Source: WTGA01 sp965231865 (GTDB taxonomy: Bacteria > Pseudomonadota > Gammaproteobacteria > Arenicellales > Poriferihabitantaceae). From it: a stretch of 64,000 bases of DNA. The stretch lies in contig CBDDOJ010000002.1 in assembly GCA_965231865.1 (NCBI GenBank), positions 186,001 through 250,000 of the forward strand. Reading direction: 5' to 3'. Positions 1 through 7,999 of this stretch are shown piece after piece. Numbering within the stretch: position 1 is the stretch's first letter; each line of letters starts with the position of its first letter. The notes under the pieces are model-generated. The model had not been told where the DNA came from. It saw nothing but the letters and a program-made list of their open reading frames with translations, and did not search any database. A program made the translations under genes and the position numbers.

Positions 1-151
1 TGGCATCGGTCATCCCGGATACCGGTTCAAGATATCCACTGGGCGTTTCTCCAATCAATCCTTGGCTTTTGGCTTCACCCAGCCCCAGTGCCCACGAGTT
101 GGAGGAGACCAGCAGGGACAGCAGGAACAGGGTTGATAGTAACTTTTTCAT
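1..151 (-). CDS. ydbL: YdbL family (DUF1318) periplasmic protein, N-terminal part
   Basis: The reading frame starts with MKKLLSTLFLLSLLVSSNSW, a clear signal peptide, followed by ALGLGEAKSQGLIGE and a GYLEPV segment. These match the start of E. coli YdbL, where the mature protein begins with a similar LDEARxQGxVGE stretch. Only about 50 residues lie in the window; the rest runs off the left edge. It follows ynbE by 16 bases in the same direction and closes the ydbH-ynbE-ydbL order known from E. coli. YdbL is thought to assist the YdbH/YnbE lipid-transport bridge in the periplasm; that role is family knowledge, not visible here. Confidence 0.8.
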   Translation of the reverse strand, partial: MKKLLSTLFLLSLLVSSNSWALGLGEAKSQGLIGETPSGYLEPVSGMTDA

Positions 152-167
152 TTCAACATGGCCTCAT

Positions 168-362
168 TTAGAATAATCCACTGTCTTCCGAGAGAATGTC
201 TTCCAGGTCCTTTTCGACCTTGACGCGAATTTCATGCTCAATTTTTACATTCAGATTGATGGTTACCGGCTCTGTCGGTGCGCTGACTTCGATTTTCGGT
301 GAACACCCGGCCAATAACGGGACCGCAATCACAGCGTATAGTATAACCAGCAGTTTCTTCAT
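168..362 (-). CDS. ynbE: YnbE-like outer-membrane lipoprotein
   Basis: A 64-residue protein starting MKKLLVILYAVIAVPLLAGCS. The LLAGC lipobox marks it as a lipoprotein cleaved before Cys. The remaining short chain (PKIEVSAPTEPVTINLNVKIEHEIRVKVEKDLEDIL) is a beta-like segment typical of YnbE. A longer start 11 codons upstream exists, but the MKK start puts the signal peptide at the N-terminus and has a purine-rich stretch just before it. In E. coli, YnbE sits in the outer membrane and pairs with YdbH to complete a lipid bridge. Gene order with ydbH and ydbL supports the call. Confidence 0.85.
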   Translation of the reverse strand: MKKLLVILYAVIAVPLLAGCSPKIEVSAPTEPVTINLNVKIEHEIRVKVEKDLEDILSEDSGLF

Positions 363-393
363 TTTGTCTTTGCCTTTGGGTACCGGGTTATTC

Positions 394-423
394 AATTGGT
401 TGTCTGGTAATTGGTTGTCTGGT
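394..423. repeat. Perfect 15-bp tandem duplication
   Basis: The unit AATTGGTTGTCTGGT occurs twice head to tail at 394-408 and 409-423. It lies in the 79-base gap between the ydbH stop and the ynbE start. It changes the spacing of the two genes but contains no recognisable signal. Confidence 0.9.
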
Positions 424-441
424 GTGGTGTGGTTCTCCGGT

Positions 442-2973
442 TCAGTTCGCCTGGTCGGGGTTTAACCGGGTATTCACCTGGTCGAGAATCCTTTCATCCA
501 GTTGATCCCCCAGTCTGTCTGCGTATCCCAGACTTTTGAGCAACAATAACACATTTTGTTCGGTATTGATGTTCAGATGTACGGGTTGGCTGTCTGCGAT
601 ATTGGGGCTGGTTCCCTCAATATGCAGCCTGACCAACAAATTGCCGTCCGGTTCATACTCTACCAAACCCGTCAACACATCATAGTTGAAATCCTCCAGG
701 GCCCTGATCACCGGGTCGGTCAACAGGCCCGACATGGCTTCAGCCTGGTCCGGCTCCATCCAGTACCGGATTGTACCACCCTCCTGCTGGTTCCAGATTT
801 TTCCCTTTCTGATCTGAACACCGCCTCCAGAAATCTCCACCGGCAGTTGTCCATCTATTTTCCCACGGGCTTCCAGGCCCTTGATTTCGTGCAATTTGAC
901 CAACTCCTCGATATCCAGTCCTGACAGCGAAATATTCAGCCTGTTCACCGAAGAGCCCGGATCGAATGAAAAGTTTTCACTGACAAACCGGCTGCCCAGC
1001 ACCTCTCCTTGAAGACGGTTGATACGGACCCCTGGCCGGGTTCCGGTTCCGAATGCCGACAGGCGTACATCGGACACGATATTCTCTGCGACCACACCAT
1101 AGGCAATGGTTTCCACCTCAACCACTGCGGATTCCGACTGCGGTACCGGCGGGAAATACAGGGGGCCCTGAACGTCCAGTCCGGTGAATGACACTCCCGA
1201 ATACCCACCCGAGACATCCCGGGCGTTCACATCGATCCGATTGAAAACCGCTTCATTGTTTTTCCACTGGCCGTTGGCAGCAAGGGATACTGCCCCCCCT
1301 GTCACATACAGGTCCGGCACCCAGCCTGAAAGAAGGAAATTCACTTCCGCGGCATCTTCAAGCATGTCCACGGGGTCGGTTTGCCTGACGGCATAGTTGC
1401 CCGTGTTTCCCTGCAAGTCCGCATCCAGCTGAAATTCATAGCGTCCCGGGAACCGGGCCAGGACAAAGCTGCCGTGGGTATCCAGTTCGTGGTCATGGAG
1501 TTCGACCCGTGCATTCAGCGACTCAAGGTCCAGTCCAGCCGAATTTTTCCTTGCGCCGACATTCATGGCGGAAATGTTGAATTGATAGCGCCCCGGTGCC
1601 AGGTCTTCCGCTTCGAGGGTCAGGTCTTCGCCGTGTACACCCAGGTTGTCTCCCGTCAGGCTGAAATCGGGAATTGCAATCCTTCCCCGGTCGATGGCCC
1701 ACCCTTGCCGGGGGGCGTCCCGGGCCATTGCAATCCTCATGGGAGACTGGAGCTGGGCTTTGCCGCCGGTCAGGTGGTAGTTGCCAAACCGGGATTCACG
1801 GGCCGTGACAAATCCCTCACGGATGTTGACGACCCACCCATCCGGATCATACCGGAGTCCCAGGACGGGGCTGATGTGCAGTTTGCTGAAATGATTGTCC
1901 TTCCAGTCCAGCCGGCTGGATGTAAATGAATTGTCGCTGCCGGCCACATATTCAACAGCATTTTTTTTCACCACCAAATCACCATTGAACACCAGCGCCA
2001 TGTCCGCCAGGGTGAAGGACCCGGATTCCATGGTTTCGACTGTGAGCCGGCTGCCTGTATAGAACCGGACCACCAGGTCTTCAAAATCCAGCATGCCGGG
2101 AATTTCTGCGTCAAGAATGATGGCACCATTTCGAATCACGGAATCTTCCCAGGCCAGATGTTCAGCGGTCCCGTTTAACCTCAGCCGCCAACCGCCATCC
2201 ACGGGCTCCACATGAAACTGGCCTGCAACCCCTCCTTTTATTGCAGCGTCGTCTGTGGAGACGAAGGTCTTCCACCAATCCAATACGGGCCCGGTCCGCA
2301 AATCCAGGTTGCCGAAAATTCCTTTCAGTTCTCCGGCTTCCGAATGCTCCAGCGTCAATATCAATTCAAGGATGGATTGTGACGCCATGTCCGCCAGGCT
2401 CAGGTCCAGCGTATTTCCGGCTGTTTTGATCCCCAGTGTATGTTGATGATGATGAAGCTCCACGCTCGTTCCGGCGGGGGTCGAATAGGCATTCAGCCGT
2501 ATCGGCCGGGACCGGGTTGGATTGAACGCACCACTGCTGAAGTACAGTTCGTCAACCGCAATGGACTGGAATGGCAGGGAATGGTCCAGTACTGAGACCA
2601 GCATCAACAACCATGCGTCGCTGTTTAACGGGCCCCGGTTCTCCCTCCCCCTTTCTTCCCGGATGGCCAGGTTTGAAATATGCACGCTGTCCACACGGCC
2701 GGACCCCAGGGTATCCACCATGAAAGCAACCTCCAGATGTTCAGATGAAATCCGGTACCGGGCCTGTTGTGATGAAATTTCAAAGGTCAGGTGTGAAAAC
2801 AATGCCGACGATGTGCTCACCGATTCCAGTTGATAATCCAGGTGCTGGATTTCCATGGTTTTGACCACCCTATCCAGTATAGACGAGACAATCTCCGTCC
2901 TGAAGTACCAGGCGATGGCAAGAATGAGCCCGATAAAGACGATGGACCAGGGCAGGAACCGTACCAGCTTCAT
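442..2973 (-). CDS. ydbH: YdbH family AsmA-like intermembrane phospholipid transport protein
   Basis: An 843-residue protein with one N-terminal membrane anchor (about residues 9-30, LPWSIVFIGLILAIAWYF) and a very long periplasmic part rich in alternating beta-strand sequence, with many short repeats of the AsmA/TamB type. The C-terminal part (about 690-800: LDIEELVKLHEIKGLEARGKIDG) matches the conserved DUF2900/YdbH C-terminal region. In E. coli, YdbH, TamB and YhdP are partly redundant lipid carriers between inner and outer membranes. Length is close to E. coli YdbH (about 880). It is 7 bases downstream of xni and is followed by ynbE and ydbL, the E. coli partner order. Confidence 0.85.
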   Translation of the reverse strand: MKLVRFLPWSIVFIGLILAIAWYFRTEIVSSILDRVVKTMEIQHLDYQLESVSTSSALFSHLTFEISSQQARYRISSEHLEVAFMVDTLGSGRVDSVHISNLAIREERGRENRGPLNSDAWLLMLVSVLDHSLPFQSIAVDELYFSSGAFNPTRSRPIRLNAYSTPAGTSVELHHHQHTLGIKTAGNTLDLSLADMASQSILELILTLEHSEAGELKGIFGNLDLRTGPVLDWWKTFVSTDDAAIKGGVAGQFHVEPVDGGWRLRLNGTAEHLAWEDSVIRNGAIILDAEIPGMLDFEDLVVRFYTGSRLTVETMESGSFTLADMALVFNGDLVVKKNAVEYVAGSDNSFTSSRLDWKDNHFSKLHISPVLGLRYDPDGWVVNIREGFVTARESRFGNYHLTGGKAQLQSPMRIAMARDAPRQGWAIDRGRIAIPDFSLTGDNLGVHGEDLTLEAEDLAPGRYQFNISAMNVGARKNSAGLDLESLNARVELHDHELDTHGSFVLARFPGRYEFQLDADLQGNTGNYAVRQTDPVDMLEDAAEVNFLLSGWVPDLYVTGGAVSLAANGQWKNNEAVFNRIDVNARDVSGGYSGVSFTGLDVQGPLYFPPVPQSESAVVEVETIAYGVVAENIVSDVRLSAFGTGTRPGVRINRLQGEVLGSRFVSENFSFDPGSSVNRLNISLSGLDIEELVKLHEIKGLEARGKIDGQLPVEISGGGVQIRKGKIWNQQEGGTIRYWMEPDQAEAMSGLLTDPVIRALEDFNYDVLTGLVEYEPDGNLLVRLHIEGTSPNIADSQPVHLNINTEQNVLLLLKSLGYADRLGDQLDERILDQVNTRLNPDQAN

Positions 2974-2980
2974 GTTGAAT

Positions 2981-3757
2981 TCAAGGCCTGTACCGCAATT
3001 CCTTAAGATTGATACCCAGCTGAATATCCGTCTTCAGTGAAAACAGCCGGAAGGCGGTTCTTGCTTCTTCACCACTGCTTTTCAGGGTTTGGCCAAGCTT
3101 GCCCGGCATGGCGTCTGCCGCAGCCAGGACCGATTCAAGACCTCCATGTTCGTTGACCAACCTTGCGGCGATCCGGACCCCGACGGACCGCACCCCTGGA
3201 ATGGACAGGCCGCTGTCACCCGCCAGCGCCAGGACATCGGGGATGCGCGATGGCTCCACCCGGTATTTCAACTGAACCACACCGTGGTCCAGGGCGCGTT
3301 GTGCAAAATGGTCATATACTTCTATGCCGGGCGACAATAACTGGCAGTGGAGCCGGTCGGTGGAAAGAATGACGGACCGGCCATACCTCTTTTGTATTTT
3401 GGTTGCCAGAGTCGCCAGAATATCATCCGCCTCAAACCCCGGCAGGGTGAGCACAGCAATGCCAAGCCGCTCAAAATGCCGGTTGAATTCCGGCAGCGCC
3501 TGCTTCAATTCCCCGGGCATGGGCCGGCGGTTTTTCTTGTAATCCGGATAGATTTCGTGGCGCCAGTTTTGTCCTCCCGCTTCCAGAACCACAACACAAT
3601 GGCTGGGACCATGTTGATGGAGTGCGCGCTTTATGGATGCACTGCTGGAAGAGACAACCCGTTGGATATGGCCGGACGGGTGACCCGGCTTGTTTTCAGG
3701 GACTGCGGCATAAATTCGTCGGATGATGTTGAGCCCATCTATCAGCAACGCTTTCAT
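2981..3757 (-). CDS. xni: Xni-type flap endonuclease (5'-3' exonuclease family)
   Basis: A 258-residue protein beginning MKALLIDGLNIIRRIYAA, the first acidic metal site of the 5'-nuclease fold. It also has the FEADDILATLATK acidic cluster (about 123-136), the STDRLHCQLL segment and the helix-hairpin-helix SIPGVRSVGVRIAARL (about 193-208). It matches E. coli Xni in length (251) and in lacking the polymerase part of PolA. Xni shows flap endonuclease activity on branched DNA. The gene lies 22 bases after folE and 7 before ydbH, so the four genes folE-xni-ydbH-ynbE are likely co-transcribed. Confidence 0.85.
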   Translation of the reverse strand: MKALLIDGLNIIRRIYAAVPENKPGHPSGHIQRVVSSSSASIKRALHQHGPSHCVVVLEAGGQNWRHEIYPDYKKNRRPMPGELKQALPEFNRHFERLGIAVLTLPGFEADDILATLATKIQKRYGRSVILSTDRLHCQLLSPGIEVYDHFAQRALDHGVVQLKYRVEPSRIPDVLALAGDSGLSIPGVRSVGVRIAARLVNEHGGLESVLAAADAMPGKLGQTLKSSGEEARTAFRLFSLKTDIQLGINLKELRYRP

Positions 3758-3779
3758 GAGAACCCGATAATGGCTGGAA

Positions 3780-4340
3780 TCAGCCTCCCACCAGTGTGAG
3801 GAACTCGGCCCGGGTGCGGGGGTCCGTCCTGAAGGACCCCAGCATCATGGAGGTTTTCATGATGGAATTCTGCTTTTCCACACCTCGCATCATCATGCAG
3901 AGGTGTTGCGCTTCAATGATCACGCCCACCCCCCGGGCTCCGGTCACCTCTTCAAGGGCACTTGCAATCTGCTCGGTCAGGTTTTCCTGAATTTGGAGGC
4001 GCCTGGCGTACATATCGGCAATCCGCGCCATTTTCGACAATCCAATCACCTTTCCCGCAGGCAGATAGGCAATATGGCATTTGCCGATGAAAGGCAGCAG
4101 ATGATGTTCGCACAATGAGTACAGCTCAATATCCTTGACGATGACCATTTCGTCATTGTCGGACAGGAAAATGGCCTTGTTCACCACTTCATCGAGGTTT
4201 TGCGTATACCCCTTGGTCAGGTATTCCAGGGCCTTGGCCGCGCGAAATGGCGTCGCTGCCACTCCGGTCCGTTCCGTATCTTCCCCGACCAGTTGCAACA
4301 GGGAACGGTAGTGTTTGGCGATTGATTCTGTTTTACCCAT
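3780..4340 (-). CDS. folE: GTP cyclohydrolase I
   Basis: A 186-residue type IA GTP cyclohydrolase. It converts GTP to 7,8-dihydroneopterin triphosphate, the first step of folate and tetrahydrobiopterin synthesis. The zinc ligands are visible in SLCEHHLLPFIGKCHIAYLP (about residues 75-94) and in LCMMMRGVEK (about 147-156). The GTP-binding VIGLSKMARIADMYARRLQ helix lies between them. Length is typical. It is the first gene of the minus-strand run folE-xni-ydbH-ynbE-ydbL. Confidence 0.95.
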   Translation of the reverse strand: MGKTESIAKHYRSLLQLVGEDTERTGVAATPFRAAKALEYLTKGYTQNLDEVVNKAIFLSDNDEMVIVKDIELYSLCEHHLLPFIGKCHIAYLPAGKVIGLSKMARIADMYARRLQIQENLTEQIASALEEVTGARGVGVIIEAQHLCMMMRGVEKQNSIMKTSMMLGSFRTDPRTRAEFLTLVGG

Positions 4341-4542
4341 ATTTCAGGTTTGAATAGTATGGTTTAATGCGGACTATTGTACCATTGGTTTGCCCGGGGA
4401 TTGCTGATCCATCCCGGACACCGGTTCCCCGTTTGCCGGCTGGTGGAATTTGGGATATCGAGAATACAGGGTTGGTCAAGGATCAATGTCCGGTTGCCTC
4501 GCGCCCAATGGCCGGCGGCATCCTTTCTCGGGAGAAATCTGT

Positions 4543-5391
4543 ATGTCTGAAATCTGTTCTGGTGTGCTGCGCAAAATGAGGGTGGATTACCGTGACCCGG
4601 TTTCCTATCAACTTCCGGTCGGCAACGTGATGTATCCCCTCGGTCCGCAACTGGGTCAACCCCTCGAGATCCAGTACAGCGGCAGGATATTTTGCACGGA
4701 ATGCGGCAGGGCCACCAAAAAGAGCTTCTCCCAGGGCCACTGTTTCCCCTGCTTCAGGACCCTGGCCAGTTGCGACCTGTGCATGGTCAGGCCGGAAACC
4801 TGCCATTACCGCCATGGGACCTGCCGCAACCCGGTCTGGGCAGATGGATACTGCATGCAGGACCATTATGTCTATCTCGCCAATTCATCCGGCCTGAAAG
4901 TGGGCATTACACGGGGAAACCAGGTACCGACGAGATGGATTGACCAGGGAGCAACCCAGGCAATCCCCCTGTTCAGGGTAAAAAGCCGCTATCACTCGGG
5001 ATTGGTGGAAGCCGCCCTGAAAACGTGGGTCAGTGACCGGACGGACTGGAGAAAAATGCTGAAGGGGAACGCGGAAACCGTTGACATGAAAGCGGCGATG
5101 GATCATCTGCTGCAGCAGGCGGAGCCGGATTTGAACCACCTCGAGTCCAAACACCCCGGGTTGCGTTTGCGGCCACTCAACGAATCGGCGGTAGAGATCA
5201 AATACCCGGTTGCACGCTTTCCGGACAAGGTGACCAGCCTGAGTTTCGATAAAACTCCCGCCATATCGGGCACACTCGATGGCATCAAGGGACAGTACCT
5301 GATTCTGGATACCGGTGTTCTGAACATACGAAAATTTGCGGGATACGAGGTGACCGTGAACCCTCCCCGGACAATGGGAAGTCCCGGTTGA
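4543..5391 (+). CDS. DUF2797 family zinc-binding protein of unknown function
   Basis: A 282-residue protein. The start at MSEICSGVLRKM is preferred over one 31 codons upstream because a GGGAGAAA ribosome-binding site precedes it. The protein carries a Cys-rich zinc region (FCTECG...GHCFPCFRTLASCDLCMVRPETCHYRHGTCRNP, about residues 51-105). It is followed by VYLANSSGLKVGITRG, which resembles the start of a GIY-YIG-like fold. This layout is that of DUF2797, a conserved gammaproteobacterial family with no established role. It stands alone between folE and uraH and converges with uraH. Confidence 0.8.
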   Translation: MSEICSGVLRKMRVDYRDPVSYQLPVGNVMYPLGPQLGQPLEIQYSGRIFCTECGRATKKSFSQGHCFPCFRTLASCDLCMVRPETCHYRHGTCRNPVWADGYCMQDHYVYLANSSGLKVGITRGNQVPTRWIDQGATQAIPLFRVKSRYHSGLVEAALKTWVSDRTDWRKMLKGNAETVDMKAAMDHLLQQAEPDLNHLESKHPGLRLRPLNESAVEIKYPVARFPDKVTSLSFDKTPAISGTLDGIKGQYLILDTGVLNIRKFAGYEVTVNPPRTMGSPG

Positions 5392-5482
5392 TCCGAATCC
5401 GGCCGCCCGGTCCGCGGGTCCGGTTTGGTTGCCGGCCCGGTGAGTCGGTCATGATTTTGCCGGGCAATAGGCCGGGTCCCGG

Positions 5483-5824
5483 TCAACTGCCCCGATAGGT
5501 CGAATAACCGAAGGGGTTCAGCAACAGGGGAACATGATAATGCTGGCCATCCCCGGCGACCTGAAAGATGACTTCTACACAGGGGTAGAATGAAGCCTGT
5601 CCTGCGCGCTGGAAGTAACGGCCTGTTTCAAAACAAAGCTTGTAATTTCCTACCGGCAATACCTGCTCGCTGTCCACCAGGTCGGCAACCCGCCCGTCCG
5701 AATCGGTGATACCACTGGCGAATTCCGACCATGTTCCATTCGTCTCACGGTGGATTTTTACCGTGATTCCCGGGGCAGGCCGCCCCCGGGATGTGTCCAG
5801 GATATGGGTGGTTATCTGGCTCAT
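5483..5824 (-). CDS. uraH: 5-hydroxyisourate hydrolase (transthyretin-like)
   Basis: A 113-residue transthyretin-like protein with the N-terminal THILDTSRGRPAPGI motif (about residues 6-20) and the C-terminal YSTYRGS tetramer motif (last seven residues). Both are signatures of HIU hydrolases rather than true transthyretins. A conserved histidine lies in YHVPLLLNPFGYSTYRGS. It hydrolyses 5-hydroxyisourate, the product of urate hydroxylase, to OHCU. It overlaps uraD by 4 bases (ATGA), so the two are co-translated. Confidence 0.95.
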   Translation of the reverse strand: MSQITTHILDTSRGRPAPGITVKIHRETNGTWSEFASGITDSDGRVADLVDSEQVLPVGNYKLCFETGRYFQRAGQASFYPCVEVIFQVAGDGQHYHVPLLLNPFGYSTYRGS

Positions 5825-6354
5825 GGTCCTTCTCCTGTCGATGGGTCGTCGTTCTCGAAAATCTTTTGGATTCTGATCGCGGTTATCTTGGATTGTTCTG
5901 CCGCCGCGATGGCGATTTCCCTGCTGGCAGGATTGTCTATCCTGGTCTTGATCAGTTCAAGCATTTCTTCTGCCGATTTTCCCGTTGCACAGACAATGAA
6001 TATAAAACCAAACACATTTTCGTATTTTCGGTTATAGGCCGCCAATTCCGCCTGTACCCGGGTCGATGCCAATTCCACCCGGGATTGCTCGTGACCCGCC
6101 ATCGAACGCGTCGTACTGTATTTTTCCTTTAGGGAACCGGGGTCTCCTATTTTGGGATGTCCGTCAAATGCTTCCAGGAAATCAGGCACCTCCATCCGGC
6201 CCCAGACAATCTCCGCCTGCTCCAGAATCGCGGTTTTCGAGGGATAGGGTCTTGAGCCGGTCATGGCAAGTACCCAGCGACGCGCGGTACAGCATTGCAT
6301 AAACGTCTCATTGGCACTTTTTGCGCTCAATGCATTCAATGCTGAAATCCTCAT
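5821..6354 (-). CDS. uraD: OHCU decarboxylase
   Basis: A 177-residue protein of the 2-oxo-4-hydroxy-4-carboxy-5-ureidoimidazoline decarboxylase family. It contains the catalytic-site segment AFDGHPKIGDP (about residues 63-73), the EQSRV helix, and the FGFIFIVCATGKSAEEML substrate-binding stretch (about 114-131). It converts OHCU to S-allantoin. It is the first gene of the uraD-uraH pair and is divergent from guanine deaminase. The shared 145-base gap holds a RutR-type palindrome that overlaps a TTGACC-17-TACATT promoter-like sequence reading toward uraD. Confidence 0.93.
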   Translation of the reverse strand: MRISALNALSAKSANETFMQCCTARRWVLAMTGSRPYPSKTAILEQAEIVWGRMEVPDFLEAFDGHPKIGDPGSLKEKYSTTRSMAGHEQSRVELASTRVQAELAAYNRKYENVFGFIFIVCATGKSAEEMLELIKTRIDNPASREIAIAAAEQSKITAIRIQKIFENDDPSTGEGP

Positions 6355-6373
6355 CCTTGCAATGTAATATTTA

Positions 6374-6389
6374 TTGACCAGATGGTCAA
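6374..6389. promoter_or_regulatory. RutR-type operator in the uraD-guaD divergent gap
   Basis: The sequence TTGACCAGATGGTCAA is a perfect match to the published E. coli RutR consensus TTGACCA-NN-TGGTCAA. It lies 20 bases upstream of the uraD start and 110 upstream of guaD. Its right half also forms the -35 hexamer (TTGACC on the minus strand) of a promoter with a TACATT -10 at 6361-6366. Repressor binding there would block uraD transcription. The binding itself is inferred. Confidence 0.8.
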
Positions 6390-6499
6390 CATATTTCCTT
6401 TAGTCCAGTGCCGGGATTGTTTATACTTGGTCCGGGAACCCACGGGCGGACTCAACCGGTCCTGAACAGGTCATTGATGACGATTGTCAGTCAGATATC

Positions 6500-7810
6500 A
6501 TGAGTATAACGGCACATCGCGGTGAAATTTTACATTTCATGGATGACCCCCGGCATGGTGCGACCGGCAGCCAGGACGCCCCGGAACAATACCTTGAAGA
6601 CGGCCTGCTGGTCATTGAAGAGGGTCATGTGGCCCAGTGCGGACCGGCAAGGGACCTGATCCCGGGGTTGCCGGACAGCGTATCCGTTTATTCGCATTCC
6701 AACGCGCTGATTGTACCTGGCTTCATCGATACCCACATTCATTATGCCCAGGTAAACGTCATCGCATCGTATGGCACACAGTTGATCGACTGGCTGCACA
6801 ACCACACTTTCCCGGTCGAATCCGGTTTCGGGGACAAACAGTCCTTCCTCTCCACGGCGGAATTTTTCATTGACGAACTGCTTCGAAACGGAACCACCAC
6901 CGCCCTGGTCTTCGGAACAGTTCACCCCCAGTCCGTTGAAGCATTTTTTGACGTCGCCGGGGCCCGCAACCTGAGAATGATCTGTGGGAAAGTGATGATG
7001 GACCGCAATGCCCCGGATGAGTTGCTCGATACGGCACAATCCAGTTATGAGCAGAGCAGACAACTGATCAAGCGCTGGCATGGAAAGGGGCGGCTGGGAT
7101 ATGCCGTGACCCCCCGCTTTGCAGCCACTTCCACCGGGGAGCAACTGGCGTTGGCCGGGCAACTCCTGAAGGAAAACGGGAGCGTGCATCTGCACACACA
7201 TTTGTCGGAGAACCAGGCAGAGTGCAGATGGGTCCGGGACCTGTTTCCGGACCGGATCGATTATCTGGATGTTTATGAGCATTATGGACTGCTGGGAAAA
7301 CGGTCGGTATTTGCACACGGGATTCACCTGTCAGACCGGGAATGGAGTTGCCTGGGAGAATCGGAATCCAGCCTGTCGTTTTGCCCGACTTCAAACCTGT
7401 TTATTGGCAGCGGACTGTTCAACCTGAAATCTGCCGACAAGTATGGCGTGCCGGTGGGGTTGGGCACGGATGTGGGGGGAGGAGACAGCTTCTCGATCCT
7501 GAGAACCATTAATGAGGCCTACAAGGTTCAACAGCTCCAGCAGGCGAACCTGTCACCGCTGCGCTCGCTGTATCTGGCCACACTGGGAGGCGCCCGTGTA
7601 CTGAACCTTGAGCAGCGGATCGGAAATTTCGAGAAAGGCAAGGAAGCCGATTTTATCGTACTGGACTACCGGGCCACACCGTTGCTCGAACGCAAACTGG
7701 CAAGCTGCAGGAGCCTGACAGACAGGTTGTTCGCCATACAAATGCTGGGGGATGACCGTGCCATCCGGGAAACCTGGATTATGGGCGTCAAACAGCATTC
7801 CAGACATTGA
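6500..7810 (+). CDS. guaD: Guanine deaminase
   Basis: A 436-residue amidohydrolase that turns guanine into xanthine and ammonia. Metal ligands are seen in PGFIDTHIHYAQ (about residues 71-82), HLHTHLSENQAE (about 229-240), HGIHLSD (about 273-279) and the GLGTDVGGGDSFSILR motif (about 321-336) that is specific to guanine deaminase. Length fits the family (about 430-450). It diverges from uraD across the RutR-type site, so it is probably regulated with the purine genes. Its product is the substrate of XdhAB encoded at 18.5-22.3 kb. Confidence 0.95.
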   Translation: MSITAHRGEILHFMDDPRHGATGSQDAPEQYLEDGLLVIEEGHVAQCGPARDLIPGLPDSVSVYSHSNALIVPGFIDTHIHYAQVNVIASYGTQLIDWLHNHTFPVESGFGDKQSFLSTAEFFIDELLRNGTTTALVFGTVHPQSVEAFFDVAGARNLRMICGKVMMDRNAPDELLDTAQSSYEQSRQLIKRWHGKGRLGYAVTPRFAATSTGEQLALAGQLLKENGSVHLHTHLSENQAECRWVRDLFPDRIDYLDVYEHYGLLGKRSVFAHGIHLSDREWSCLGESESSLSFCPTSNLFIGSGLFNLKSADKYGVPVGLGTDVGGGDSFSILRTINEAYKVQQLQQANLSPLRSLYLATLGGARVLNLEQRIGNFEKGKEADFIVLDYRATPLLERKLASCRSLTDRLFAIQMLGDDRAIRETWIMGVKQHSRH

Positions 7811-7999
7811 CCGCATCCATTGCAAAAGACTTTCCTCCAGGACCGGGGCGACCGGGCGGTCAATCTGGTCCCCCGCTGAAACGGGCGACGGTATCCAGAT
7901 AAGGGGTAACCGAAAAGCATGCGATACTCAGTGACAGAATATATCCCGGCCGGGCCGGCCTGAACCGCATTTCGAACCTATCAATACCCGTCCAACACC

